Assembly (NCBI RefSeq): GCF_900155865.1
Contig: NZ_LT707006.1
Location: 1,941,685-2,005,684, forward strand
Reading direction: 5' to 3'
Length of the DNA stretch: 64,000 nt
Origin: Bacteroides bouchesdurhonensis
GTDB lineage: Bacteria > Bacteroidota > Bacteroidia > Bacteroidales > Bacteroidaceae
The position numbers and the translations under genes are program-made. Below the pieces are notes generated by a model. The model was not told where the DNA came from. It saw nothing but the letters and a program-made list of their open reading frames with translations, and did not search any database. Shown one piece after another: positions 47,001 through 55,245 of this stretch; positions within the stretch are counted from its first letter, which is position 1, and each line of letters starts with the position of its first letter.

Positions 47001-47643
47001 TTGTGTCGAATTCATCCAGATTTTCAAAATTCCTTCCGTTCCATGTGGGCGAATAATTCATTAATAGTTCATCCATATCATTCTGATGGAAGTGTCCAGT
47101 AATAATTTCCTTGAGATTGTTGAGCTCAGGTTTATGTTGTGTTTCGATATATTTCTTTTGGTATTCTTCGGGAATTTCGCGATAAACCTCTTCGTTGCGA
47201 ATACATACGATGCTTCGGTTCAGATGATTTTTTTCAAATAAACCGTAATAAAATTCTAATGCAGTTACACTGATTTCGTCAGTTTGTAGCAAATTGCGGC
47301 AACGGTCTATATCTAACTGCGGGAGTGAACGTTTGATACGAATATTATCCGGCACCCATCCATAACGTGAACCAAGTAACCCAATAAAGAAAGGACGGCT
47401 TCTGTCTATCTCTTCCATACATACTTTCAGTATCTTAGCGTCACGGTCAATTAGGCTCTTGTCATCAGTGGTATTTACTCCCCAACGTAAGTCAATGACT
47501 CGAATTGCTACGTGTAGAGGATTGAAGAACTCTTCTAGTTGAGGGATTACTATTCGGCGGATATGATCTCTTTCCGCATCCATGTCTGCAAATGTACTAC
47601 TGATAAAGAGTGTTACTGTGGTCCATTCGTCGGTTTGCTTCAT
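44020..47643 (-). CDS. DUF4062 - STAND NTPase - TPR protein (NLR-like)
   Basis: The 1207-residue protein has an N-terminal DUF4062 domain at about 8-225, opening VTLFISSTFADMDAERDHI and including IGLLGSRYGWVPD. A STAND-type ATPase follows, with Walker A GESGSGKSS at 283-291 after the FIGRE signature (257-261) and Walker B LTLLIDAYD at 404-412. A helical arm leads into TPR-like repeats in the C-terminal third (KRYDTALDSYQEYKRHAAEL, ENYQSAQQEFGEAINHVNEL). No signal peptide or membrane segment is present. The layout resembles animal NPHP3 and NWD1 and the wider NLR-like family, some bacterial members of which defend against phage. It stands alone, with no effector or toxin gene beside it. Defence is an inference. 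Confidence 0.85.
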   Translation of the reverse strand: MKQTDEWTTVTLFISSTFADMDAERDHIRRIVIPQLEEFFNPLHVAIRVIDLRWGVNTTDDKSLIDRDAKILKVCMEEIDRSRPFFIGLLGSRYGWVPDNIRIKRSLPQLDIDRCRNLLQTDEISVTALEFYYGLFEKNHLNRSIVCIRNEEVYREIPEEYQKKYIETQHKPELNNLKEIITGHFHQNDMDELLMNYSPTWNGRNFENLDEFDTKLYELLKKCISEDVGERQLNYKNWIEKDIAEQVGFIQQNTRSFIGRESILSELKDKLEKAEYPIILFSGESGSGKSSIMCQLANEIQIKWEDDPKHLLLFHSASVSGNASSVSNMLECFCHQIATILNQRYEPVEEGAKMSGEEFKAFSSWVSTFNIIGQEKVNHMSHDQIVLHNFEKLVNHATKTGIHLTLLIDAYDCFNKHSQLISLQWLSLLNVSALISTIPDSIEELQKIPQSFIIEVPSFDESDTRDMITSLCTYNCKEVHSSVVNALLQHGTSEYLSHYSPLWLKMATHALFTLDISDFEAIREREEEDNEVKIEQYMLKLVNEFPSTPGDMFLYLLKRAAENLGDKFVYQVMYYLAASRYGLRESDLSVLLKEEWNELTFSILRRWFRPHFTENGVDKQWNISHQLLKNRLNELNKENLCDTHQTILRHLNNLKPDDPIRIKELMYHAAKAKEFILFHYTYSCRLPIAIQAGTSILVDEFENNPQLFEMFCEEIRELYRSNQESKETWKKAYEYLLQHLNESQNTTDNDNNLDKYQNNTCQSRHMYDRIVRTMSNHLMFIGKEEMNEKILQIIIPMMEEDMDDLVVKEILLPNAYKNLRNIYEHCYNTKLKEYYNEKYKELTEISSLDFSRNLFMDLSKLNNTLENEDHNQIVQDTIEIIDKELPNEWEADWLDERAYLGLLLLHYTLKNPNMEDKENFEDLYNAFMEDIINGKYEKKYSEGYLRTLTIWEARVPILALFMENIAKVILPMHKELAIACQQESCTLYRSICVDSGSLEDIAEYILSLQATGLLYEKAQEDEKALSTYLEAQRLAKEIHMHNPDFEDGKMRILSISRVLGDFAFKNKRYDTALDSYQEYKRHAAELYENNPSRKQWQSSLVNALKATGKSYLRLENYQSAQQEFGEAINHVNELVKKANTVPFFSLMAEIYLYFSHTCFHLKDYERCYYAALSAKQVLTMLRENGAHPDPENIKWADNILAVFEKQE

Positions 47644-47670
47644 AGTTGAATTTTTTCGGTTCGTAATTTA

Positions 47671-47678
47671 CAAATATA
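47671..47678 (-). promoter_or_regulatory. -7 promoter element of the STAND NTPase gene
   Basis: TATATTTG on the minus strand, 27 bp upstream of the start, matches TAnnTTTG. The gene has its own promoter and is monocistronic. No clear -33 box is seen. Confidence 0.5.
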
Positions 47679-47936
47679 AGAAAGTTGGGCGGATATCCAA
47701 TGAATAATCTCTTTGTTAGTTTCATTTCCTTTGCATTCTTTAAGTTCCCTTTCTAATCCTTCTGCCTTGAATCTTGTTCTATCTGCAACATCTCAATTTA
47801 AACATGCAGGCTGCGGGGACACAAGGTTTTTGTTGATGCTTTAGAGTGGATGCGTTTCGTTTCATTCTCATAAGTTGTTCGTTTGTAGTTTTTGTGTACT
47901 TCGTAGCCTGTTCTTGTTGTGCTAGTATACGATTGA

Positions 47937-48734
47937 TTATTTTGCTTCAGAGGTAGGATTTTCTATCCACCAATCAATCATCTTTCTAGCCAAACTCAGT
48001 TTATGTGGAAGCTCCGGCAAATTGTCTCTTCTGTAAAATGCTCCCGAATTCAGTTCCTCTTTTTGTAATTTGATTTCTCCTCCGGCATAATCGGCAATAA
48101 AGCCGACCATTAATCCGCTGGGATAAGGCCAAGGCTGATTGCCGAAATAAGTGATATGCTTTACATCTAGTCCTGTTTCCTCTTTTACTTCACGTGCTAC
48201 ACATTCTTCCAGTGTCTCTCCTGTTTCCAAAAATCCGGCAACAAGGCTATTGAATGTTCCTTTAAAATTATGGGCATGGACGAGCAAGATAGAATCTTCT
48301 TTGCGTACCAAAACCAAGATAGCAGTAGAAATTGCTGGATACACTTCTTGTCCGCACTTCGGACAACGTTTCATAATCGTTTCTTTTTGTTCCAGAGGAG
48401 TTCCACAAGCAGAACAGAAACGGCTGTTTCTGTCCCAATGTAATATTTCATATGCTTTTCCCGCTGTCTGATAATGAACTACTGATAGATACTCGTACGA
48501 AGCGCGAAGTCCGACCATTACAAATTGTTCCGATTCCTCGACAGGAGATATGATGGAAAATGCTTTGCAATTACTATTTTCCAGTGTGGTAATATTGTGT
48601 ATAGTAGTTTTCTCTTTGATATTAATAGGAGGTACTTCTCCATAAGGAATAGTGAATGTCCCATTTTCATTCTTTTCAAGTAGCAGCTGGTCTTTATAAA
48701 AGATGAACCACCAGGATTGCATTGTTTGACTCAT
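47937..48734 (-). CDS. nudC: NAD(+) diphosphatase (NudC-type Nudix hydrolase)
   Basis: The 265-residue enzyme has an N-terminal domain of about 100 residues and a zinc ribbon with Cys107, Cys110, Cys124 and Cys127 (CSACGTP, CPKCGQE). The Nudix box follows at 167-189 (GFLETGETLEECVAREVKEE, TG). The NudC signature NQPWPYPS (199-206) identifies substrates of the NAD group. NudC cuts NAD or NADH into NMN and AMP and, in E. coli, removes NAD caps from RNA. All metal-binding Glu residues of the Nudix box are present. It is monocistronic. Length and motifs agree with the family. Confidence 0.95.
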   Translation of the reverse strand: MSQTMQSWWFIFYKDQLLLEKNENGTFTIPYGEVPPINIKEKTTIHNITTLENSNCKAFSIISPVEESEQFVMVGLRASYEYLSVVHYQTAGKAYEILHWDRNSRFCSACGTPLEQKETIMKRCPKCGQEVYPAISTAILVLVRKEDSILLVHAHNFKGTFNSLVAGFLETGETLEECVAREVKEETGLDVKHITYFGNQPWPYPSGLMVGFIADYAGGEIKLQKEELNSGAFYRRDNLPELPHKLSLARKMIDWWIENPTSEAK

Positions 48735-49262
48735 TTTTTTTCTAAAGTTTTCTTCGCGGTATTTTCCACGAATGTTTTCGTGGATATTTTTTCACGCTGC
48801 GAAGTTATAAAAAACTGATTTGATATTTAAACTAGTGAAGTAAAATATCAGTGGATTACTCTAATAATATTCGTTGTTTTATTCCAATCTCTTTGATAAA
48901 ATAACTATCACGGGAAATAGCGATACTAAACAACACGAATTTCGTGATTCTTAGCGATGAAAAAGCATATTAAAAGTGATGTTTAAAGAAAGTATTGTCT
49001 TACTTAGATATACTTATGGGAGTAATTATGAAGTTTAATTTGTGTGCAAAAAATACTTTTTATCAATATGATTGCGTTTCTTTTATTAAAAATAAGTGTG
49101 TCCAACTTAGAAGATAAATCCTCAGAGTATTGAGCTAGGAGAAGTGAATAAGTAATATTAAAAAATGAAACAGAGGTTGAGCTTGAAATAAACGTATCCT
49201 CTGTTTCCCTTATTTACAATTTCTGTTTTCTAAACTATGTAGCTTTTATATATAAATAGACC
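48735..49262. other. 528-bp AT-rich intergenic region with nested inverted repeats
   Basis: No gene is visible. Outer arms CTTCGC (48752-48757) and GCGAAG (48799-48804) enclose the hairpin CCACGAA/TTCGTGG (48766-48772, 48777-48783), in the nudC leader on the minus strand. A second palindrome CACGAATTTCGTG lies further on (48939-48951), close to an ATCACG...CGTGAT pair. The rclA terminator is at 49168-49206. The rest is AT-rich without clear signals. Confidence 0.6.
49160..49206 (-). terminator. Terminator of the rclA-like operon
   Basis: Perfect 9-bp arms AAACAGAGG (49168-49176) and CCTCTGTTT (49198-49206), followed on the minus strand by CATTTTTTAATA. Confidence 0.85.
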
Positions 49263-50636
49263 TTACACATCAAACAGCTCATTTAATCCTTCACTCATAC
49301 TTGGATGTGTGAAGATAAAGTCGCGAAGGAAAGTATAATGCTGCCCGGTTTTCATTGCCATTGCCACGATATTGATTACTTCCGATGCATCCGCACAAAA
49401 CAAAGTACATCCCATTATCTTTCCACTATGGTTGTTTACAATTGCTTTCAACATACCATCTATCTGTTGTAAAGTACGTGAACGTACCACAGCTGTTGCC
49501 GGTAATCGTGAAACCTTGATAGAGTAACCTCTCTTTAGGGCTTCCTCTTCAGTAAGTCCGATATGCGCCAACGGTGGATCAATAAATACTGCGTAAGGAA
49601 CAGGAGTTCTATCACCAATATCCCGTTTCTTATCTCCAAAAAGCTGATTACGAATAATCCGGAAATCATCCAAAGAGAGATATGTAAATTGCGGTCCTCC
49701 TTTTACATCACCCATTGCCCATATATGAGGAACATTGGTACGGAGTTGGTCACTGACGGCAATAGCCCCATGAGCATCTACTGTCACGCCTGCTGCCGAG
49801 AGGTTCAGGTCTTTAATCATCGGTTTGCGTCCCGTTGCTATCAGGATAGCGTCCCCATCTATAAAATAAGGGGTGCCGTCAGAAACATCGGAATACGTTA
49901 GCGTTACTCCGTCATTCGTGTCATGAATGGATTGCGCACGCGAATTCAAGCGGATTTCAATTCCTTTCCTTTTCATGACATCTTTCACACTGTTGGCAAT
50001 ATCTCGATCTTCATTAGGCATAAACTTATTTCCTCCTTCAAGTACTGTAACTTTACTGCCGAATCCTGCATACATAGAAGCGAATTCCAGTCCGATATAT
50101 CCTCCACCAACGATAATTAAATGTTTAGGCAATAAATCTACTTCCAGCATTGTTGCACTTGTGTACACTTTCTGGCTTTGTTTGATTCCATCAATTGCTG
50201 GAATTATAGGTGTAGAACCGGTGTTGATAAAAATCTCTTTACCCTGCAGCTCAATATCTCCGTCAGGTAAAGTTACTTTAATCGTATTGGTCGATGTGAA
50301 GGAACCAACACCTGTATAAATCGTAACATTAGGACGTTTACTCAACTTTTCGTAGTTGCTTTCCCGTAAGAACGAAGTTAGTTTGTTTTTGCGGTATATT
50401 GCTTGTTTATACATATTTGCCTGTTTTGGATAGTCTTCATGAAGAAACAGACTGGAAATATCAGCTTCATGTATCAGAGCTTTCGTAGGAATACAAGCTA
50501 TATTGGGGCAACTTCCTCCGTACATCGTCTTGGAACGTTCTACGATGGCAACTTTCCATCCCCGGTTTGAGAGTTCGGCAGCAAGAACTTTTCCTGCTTT
50601 TCCGAACCCTATAATAATTGCATCATATTGTTTCAT
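49263..50636 (-). CDS. rclA: RclA-like FAD-dependent disulfide oxidoreductase
   Basis: The 457-residue flavoprotein has a Rossmann start IIGFGKAGKVLAAEL and the redox pair Cys43/Cys48 in GGSCPNIACIPTK. The NAD(P)-binding motif is IVGGGYIGLEFASM, and the C-terminus is FTHPSMSEGLNELF. The redox-loop spacing, the GFGKAGK start and many blocks (EDRDIA, NIWAMGD-like, QFTYLSLDDFRIIR) match E. coli RclA as I recall it, much more closely than mercuric reductase or lipoamide dehydrogenase. RclA protects E. coli from reactive chlorine and reduces hypothiocyanous acid. It follows a DUF417 (RclC-like) gene by 78 bp and an AraC gene. The assignment rests on motifs plus neighbours. Confidence 0.85.
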   Translation of the reverse strand: MKQYDAIIIGFGKAGKVLAAELSNRGWKVAIVERSKTMYGGSCPNIACIPTKALIHEADISSLFLHEDYPKQANMYKQAIYRKNKLTSFLRESNYEKLSKRPNVTIYTGVGSFTSTNTIKVTLPDGDIELQGKEIFINTGSTPIIPAIDGIKQSQKVYTSATMLEVDLLPKHLIIVGGGYIGLEFASMYAGFGSKVTVLEGGNKFMPNEDRDIANSVKDVMKRKGIEIRLNSRAQSIHDTNDGVTLTYSDVSDGTPYFIDGDAILIATGRKPMIKDLNLSAAGVTVDAHGAIAVSDQLRTNVPHIWAMGDVKGGPQFTYLSLDDFRIIRNQLFGDKKRDIGDRTPVPYAVFIDPPLAHIGLTEEEALKRGYSIKVSRLPATAVVRSRTLQQIDGMLKAIVNNHSGKIMGCTLFCADASEVINIVAMAMKTGQHYTFLRDFIFTHPSMSEGLNELFDV

Positions 50637-50714
50637 AAATTATTCTCTTTAATCGTTTATACTCAGCCATATAAACAGCAGAAGAGAATATTTGTTTATG
50701 TTGCGAAAGGCTAC

Positions 50715-51296
50715 TTATACGTTTTTAAGTGTTTTGAGTACGCGTTGTGACGAATTGGAAAGTAATACGACTGCTCCGGCGAGAATTACGATATCTTTAA
50801 TCACCAGTCTACCGGCACCGGACAGTAATGGAAAACCGAATTCATCACCTCCAAGATTAGGTACCCAGACTTCCGGTGTAGTGACAAGGAAGGAAAGTGT
50901 ACCAAGCGTCATAATAATAGCTAGCGTATCACCTATCAGTCCAATTCTCGGGAAGAAAATACCAAGAAAAACCAGAATACCGATACTCATAATTAGTGCT
51001 CCTAATCCATAAGAGAAAATATAAGTATGATTGGTTTCATGCCATGCTCTGTGTTCCGGAACAAGAGCTCCTTCCGGATTCTTAAACTCTTTGTATTCGG
51101 GTGCCTCCTTGGCATAGAAGAAGCTCATAAATGGGCTGTTGGCAACAAACGGTACAATACCGTCAGCTTCATAATGGAAATACTTTAATCCGCCGATCCA
51201 AACGAATACAACCAAAATAGCTACGCGGATAAACTTGATTCCGAAATTCTGAAGACCTGAAGTAAAGGTAAGTAATGTGATAAATTTTTCTTTCAT
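50715..51296 (-). CDS. rclC: DUF417 (RclC/YkgB-like) inner-membrane protein
   Basis: The 193-residue integral membrane protein has about four helices, including FIRVAILVVFVWIGGLKYF, YGLGALIMSIGILVFLGIFF and DTLAIIMTLGTLSFLVTTP. The FVWIGGLKYFHYEADGIVPF block and the size are typical of DUF417. In E. coli the DUF417 protein RclC is encoded with RclA in the reactive chlorine-resistance operon. Here it also sits next to the RclA-like gene and an AraC gene. Its biochemical role is not known. No counterpart of RclB is seen. Confidence 0.88.
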   Translation of the reverse strand: MKEKFITLLTFTSGLQNFGIKFIRVAILVVFVWIGGLKYFHYEADGIVPFVANSPFMSFFYAKEAPEYKEFKNPEGALVPEHRAWHETNHTYIFSYGLGALIMSIGILVFLGIFFPRIGLIGDTLAIIMTLGTLSFLVTTPEVWVPNLGGDEFGFPLLSGAGRLVIKDIVILAGAVVLLSNSSQRVLKTLKNV

Positions 51297-51384
51297 CTTA
51301 ATTGAGTTTTTATGGGTTTAACTTACACTGCAAAGATCGTGCTTTCCCCATAACTGCTCAATGGCAATACTTCCGTTTTACTTA

Positions 51385-52224
51385 TCAATTCTTCCTTTCA
51401 GTCTCATTCCTGAACTGTACAGCACTCTGTCCTGTCATATTCTTGAAAAAACGACTGAAAGAAGCTTGGTCTTCAAAGCCTAGAATATCAGCAATTTCCT
51501 TGGCACTTTTGTTACTGTAAAGTAGCAAACGTTTGGCTTCAGCTTCCACTCTTTCGTGGATAACTCTCAGTGGAGATGGCAGTTTGCAAGTCGAAAATAT
51601 GTTGGAAAGCGTCTTGGGAGACTTATGCAACATATCTGCATAATCTTGTACTTGTTTTTTAGTCCGGTAATGCTCATCTACCAAATTATAGTATTGGCGT
51701 ACTATCTCAAAACCGGATTCTTTTTCTCGCGTGATATCTAACCGTTGCCGAGCAATGCGGGTACATTGGATGATAAACCGTTTCAGCAGGATACGTAGCA
51801 TTTCTTCCTGAAGACTGTCGGAAACTGTGAATTCACTTTCCATAGCCTTAGTGATATCATTCAACTGTTGGCGTTCTTTTTCATCCAGAGTAAAACGGAT
51901 AAGATGTGAGGAACCGTTGAAAAGGAAACCGCTGCATGATACTTCATGATCATTGCCGTAGATACAATAGAAATTACTATTAAACAATAAAGTCAGATAT
52001 TCTCCGTCAATAGATTTGAATTCAAGATGTTGCAGGTGAGTCAATGAGATTACGTCATTTTCTGAGATTAACATCTCCTGGTGGTCAATTTCCACAGTGA
52101 TACTTCCTTTGCGTACCCAGATGAACTTATAAAGCCCTTTTTCTTTTTGAAGAGCTTTTTCCATCAGATAAGAATCTGTGAGTGCGAGTGTTCCTTTTAG
52201 TTTGGTGTGATACTGTTGTAGCAT
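51385..52224 (-). CDS. AraC family transcriptional regulator
   Basis: The 279-residue protein has an N-terminal cupin-like sensing domain of about 150 residues (KFIWVRKGSITVEIDHQEML) and a C-terminal pair of helix-turn-helix motifs (VQDYADMLHKSPKTLSNIF, AKEIADILGFEDQASFSRFF, KNMTGQSAVQFR). Its position next to RclC- and RclA-like genes parallels RclR, the redox-sensing AraC-type activator of rcl genes in E. coli. RclR uses Cys residues; here the sensing domain has Cys residues (FYCIYG, VSCSGFLF) that could do the same, which is inference. It lies 2 bp after cytidine deaminase and 88 bp before the DUF417 gene. Confidence 0.9.
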   Translation of the reverse strand: MLQQYHTKLKGTLALTDSYLMEKALQKEKGLYKFIWVRKGSITVEIDHQEMLISENDVISLTHLQHLEFKSIDGEYLTLLFNSNFYCIYGNDHEVSCSGFLFNGSSHLIRFTLDEKERQQLNDITKAMESEFTVSDSLQEEMLRILLKRFIIQCTRIARQRLDITREKESGFEIVRQYYNLVDEHYRTKKQVQDYADMLHKSPKTLSNIFSTCKLPSPLRVIHERVEAEAKRLLLYSNKSAKEIADILGFEDQASFSRFFKNMTGQSAVQFRNETERKN

Positions 52225-52226
52225 AT

Positions 52227-52709
52227 TTATTCCTCCATAGCTGATGCGTCAAATGATAATGGAAGTAAGTCGGAAATGCTTTTTACTTCGTAGATACATT
52301 CTTTTCCGTATAATAAAATACGGATGGGTTGCCCGTAACGTTTTTCTGTTTCCAGAATTACCTGCCGGCAAGCACCACATGGCGGAATTGGTGTTTGGAT
52401 AAAGCCTTTCTCTGTTTTTGCGGCAACGGCAAGTGCCTTTACTGCTTGGTCAGGATATTGTGAATTAGCGTAAAACAGGGTAGTACGTTCTGCACATAAC
52501 CCCGATGGGTATGCGGCATTCTCCTGATTGGTTCCGGTTACTATTGTTCCGTTATTCAGCAATGCAGCTGCTCCCACTGAAAAATGAGAGTAGGGAGCAT
52601 AACTGCGGGCAGTTGCTTCCATAGCTGTTTTTATTAGCTTTTGGTCGTCTGCATTCAGTTCATCGTACTGATATACTTTGATAATAGCGGTTATTTGAAG
52701 GTCTTTCAT
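52227..52709 (-). CDS. cdd: Cytidine deaminase
   Basis: The 160-residue enzyme has the zinc site Cys72 and catalytic Glu74 in GLCAERTTL, and Cys111 and Cys114 in PPCGACRQ. The substrate loop HFSVGAAALLNNG is typical. It deaminates cytidine and deoxycytidine to uridine forms in pyrimidine salvage. It is the first gene of a minus-strand run, with the AraC gene only 2 bp downstream. Cytidine deaminase has no evident link to redox stress, so sharing a transcript may be incidental. The start is the first ATG, and the family's usual length is about 130-160. Confidence 0.95.
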   Translation of the reverse strand: MKDLQITAIIKVYQYDELNADDQKLIKTAMEATARSYAPYSHFSVGAAALLNNGTIVTGTNQENAAYPSGLCAERTTLFYANSQYPDQAVKALAVAAKTEKGFIQTPIPPCGACRQVILETEKRYGQPIRILLYGKECIYEVKSISDLLPLSFDASAMEE

Positions 52710-52744
52710 ATCGACTGGAGAATTAGTTTCTACAATTAATGTTA

Positions 52745-52774
52745 CAAAGTTAGAAAAGAGATTGATAATCCCAA
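52745..52774 (-). promoter_or_regulatory. Promoter of the cdd-AraC-rcl gene run
   Basis: On the minus strand TTGG (52774-52771), 18 bp, then TAACTTTG (52752-52745), 35 bp upstream of the cdd start. Good match to the Bacteroides consensus. Confidence 0.55.
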
Positions 52775-52820
52775 TTATTTTTCAGAATTTTGTGCCTTAT
52801 AATCCACTATTAAAATAAAA

Positions 52821-53726
52821 ATGGAGAATAAACTGTATAGACTTGTTTTTTTAACGGTTATTTTATTCTTTGCCATAGGAGTACAGGCACAACGACGAAA
52901 TTCCCGTTATGTGGAATATATAAATAAGTATAGCGATTTGGCTGTGGAGCAGATGAAACTCCATAAGATTCCTGCTAGTATCACATTGGCACAAGGACTT
53001 CTGGAAAGTGGAGCCGGATATAGTGAGCTTGCCCGTAAAAGTAACAATCATTTTGGAATTAAATGTGGTAGTAGTTGGCGAGGACGTTCAGTTCGTCACG
53101 ATGATGATGCACGTAATGAATGTTTTCGTGCTTATAAGCATCCACGTGATTCTTATGAAGACCATTCTGATTTCCTAAGACGTGGAGCTCGTTATGCTTT
53201 TCTTTTTAAACTTAATATCACAGATTATAAAGGTTGGGCTCGTGGATTGAAGAAGGCGGGATATGCTACCGATCCTTCTTACGCTAACCGTCTGATAACA
53301 ATAATCGAAGACTATGACCTGTACAAATACGATACTAAGGGAGTCTATTCAGAACGTAAATTGAAAAAAGAACCTTGGCTGTTGAGCCCGCATCAGGTGT
53401 ATCTTGCGAATGGTATTGCTTATATAATAGCACGTAATGGTGATACATTTAAGAGCTTGGATAAAGAGTTTGATATCAGTTGGCGTAAACTTGTGAAGTA
53501 TAATGATCTACAACGTGATTACACATTGATGGAAGGTGATATTATTTACTTGAAGAGTAAAAAGAAGAAAGCTTCCAAACCATATACTGTATATATAGTA
53601 AAAGACGGTGATTCTATGCATGGCATTTCCCAGAAGTTCGCTATTCGTCTGAAGAATCTGTATAAGATGAATCGTAAGGATGGTGAATATATTCCTGAGG
53701 TAGGAGATCGTCTACGTCTTCGTTAA
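52821..53726 (+). CDS. Glucosaminidase (peptidoglycan hydrolase) with two LysM-like domains
   Basis: The 301-residue protein has a signal peptide ending GVQAQ and a glucosaminidase/FlgJ-type domain at about 30-165. The catalytic Glu62 is in QGLLESGAGYSE, and NNHFGIKCG and HPRDSYEDHSDFL also fit. Two LysM-like modules occupy about 201-246 and 257-300 (YIIARNGDTFKSLDKEFDIS, YIVKDGDSMHGISQKF) and bind peptidoglycan. It likely cuts glycan strands of the wall. It is followed 117 bp later by the NDH-2 gene on the same strand. Confidence 0.92.
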   Translation: MENKLYRLVFLTVILFFAIGVQAQRRNSRYVEYINKYSDLAVEQMKLHKIPASITLAQGLLESGAGYSELARKSNNHFGIKCGSSWRGRSVRHDDDARNECFRAYKHPRDSYEDHSDFLRRGARYAFLFKLNITDYKGWARGLKKAGYATDPSYANRLITIIEDYDLYKYDTKGVYSERKLKKEPWLLSPHQVYLANGIAYIIARNGDTFKSLDKEFDISWRKLVKYNDLQRDYTLMEGDIIYLKSKKKKASKPYTVYIVKDGDSMHGISQKFAIRLKNLYKMNRKDGEYIPEVGDRLRLR

Positions 53727-53842
53727 TGTAACTATGTTATTAGAGAAAATGATAGTTTGAGTGAGACAAAAATAATCATGATCTATAAGTAAACTAAAAG
53801 TACGCTTTGTTTGTTATTGAAAGAATAAAACATGATTAAGGT

Positions 53843-55231
53843 ATGAGTCTCAACATTGCAAAAACAGATAAGAAACGCGTTGTTATAGTAGGCGGTGGTT
53901 TCGGTGGTCTGAAATTAGCTAATAAGCTTAGAAAATCAGGCTTTCAGGTCGTATTGATTGATAAAAACAATTATCATCAGTTTCCTCCATTAATCTATCA
54001 GGTAGCTTCGGCTGGTATGGAACCTACTTCTATCTCTTTCCCTTTCCGTAAGATATTCCAACATCGGAAAGACTTTTATTTCCGTATGGCGGAGGTACGT
54101 GCTATTTATCCTGAGCGAAACATGATACAAACTTCTATCGGGAAAGCGGAGTACGACTATCTGGTGCTTGCCGCAGGTACTACTACTAATTTTTTCGGTA
54201 ATAAACATATCGAAGAAGAAGCCATGCCGATGAAAAATGTATCTGAAGCGATGGGCTTACGAAATGCTTTGTTGGCTAATTTGGAGCGTGCTGTTACCTG
54301 TTCTAATAAGCAAGAACAACAAGAGTTATTGAATGTCGTTGTAGTAGGAGGTGGAGCTACCGGAGTAGAAATAGCGGGTGTACTTTCTGAAATGAAAAGA
54401 TTTGTCCTTCCGAATGACTATCCAGATATGCCCAGTAGCTTGATGCACATCTATCTGATTGAGGCAGGGCCACGTCTGTTAGCTGGAATGTCTGAAGATT
54501 CATCAGCTCATGCAGAACAATTTCTCCGCGAAATGGGAGTGAACATTTTTCTAAATAAACGAGTTGTTGATTATCGTGATCATAAAGTTATGCTCGAAGA
54601 TGGAAGTGAAATTGCTACACGTACATTCATTTGGGTGAGTGGTGTTACCGGAGTTGCTATCGGTAATATGGATACCTCTCTAATTGGTCGTGGTGGGAGA
54701 ATTAAGGTAGATGCATTTAACCGGGTGGAAGGTATGAAAAATGTGTTTGCTATTGGTGACCAATGTGTACAATTTGCTGATAAAAACTATCCGAATGGAC
54801 ATCCTCAATTGGCACAAGTAGCCATCCAACAGGGAGAACTGTTAGCTAAGAATCTGATTCGTCTGGAAAAAGGAAAGGAGATGAAGCCTTTTCATTACCG
54901 GAACTTAGGAGCAATGGCAACCGTTGGGCGTAATCGTGCTGTGGCGGAATTCAATAAAGTGAAGATGCAGGGTTGGTTCGCTTGGGTGATGTGGTTGGTT
55001 GTTCATTTGCGTTCTATCCTTGGAGTTCGTAATAAAGTAGTAGTATTGCTGAATTGGGTATGGAACTATTTTACCTATGATCAATCCATGCGTATGATTG
55101 TTTATGCACGTAAAGCTAAAGAAATTCGCGACAGAGAAGCAGTTGAAGCAACGACTCATTGGGGGAACGATTTGACTCCTACTTCTGAGGTATCTAAAGG
55201 ACCACAAACACAGCTGCCAGGTAAAGAATAA
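53843..55231 (+). CDS. ndh: Type II NADH dehydrogenase (NDH-2)
   Basis: The 462-residue flavoprotein has the FAD motif VVIVGGGFGGLKLANKL at the N-terminus, the NAD motif VVVVGGGATGVEIAGVL, and IWVSGVTGVAIGN and VFAIGDQC for FAD contact. A C-terminal tail contains a hydrophobic stretch (WFAWVMWLVVHLRSILG) that binds the membrane. It passes electrons from NADH to quinone without pumping ions. Bacteroides also has an Nqr-type pump, so this is an accessory route. The last residues are Thr/Pro rich and probably disordered. The start at 53843 gives the right N-terminus. Confidence 0.93.
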   Translation: MSLNIAKTDKKRVVIVGGGFGGLKLANKLRKSGFQVVLIDKNNYHQFPPLIYQVASAGMEPTSISFPFRKIFQHRKDFYFRMAEVRAIYPERNMIQTSIGKAEYDYLVLAAGTTTNFFGNKHIEEEAMPMKNVSEAMGLRNALLANLERAVTCSNKQEQQELLNVVVVGGGATGVEIAGVLSEMKRFVLPNDYPDMPSSLMHIYLIEAGPRLLAGMSEDSSAHAEQFLREMGVNIFLNKRVVDYRDHKVMLEDGSEIATRTFIWVSGVTGVAIGNMDTSLIGRGGRIKVDAFNRVEGMKNVFAIGDQCVQFADKNYPNGHPQLAQVAIQQGELLAKNLIRLEKGKEMKPFHYRNLGAMATVGRNRAVAEFNKVKMQGWFAWVMWLVVHLRSILGVRNKVVVLLNWVWNYFTYDQSMRMIVYARKAKEIRDREAVEATTHWGNDLTPTSEVSKGPQTQLPGKE

Positions 55232-55245
55232 AAAATAAATGCCTA

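Noticed and set aside
49263..50636. Mercuric reductase or lipoamide dehydrogenase
   Set aside because: No N-terminal metal-binding domain or C-terminal cysteine pair of mercuric reductase, and the loop and neighbours fit RclA better.
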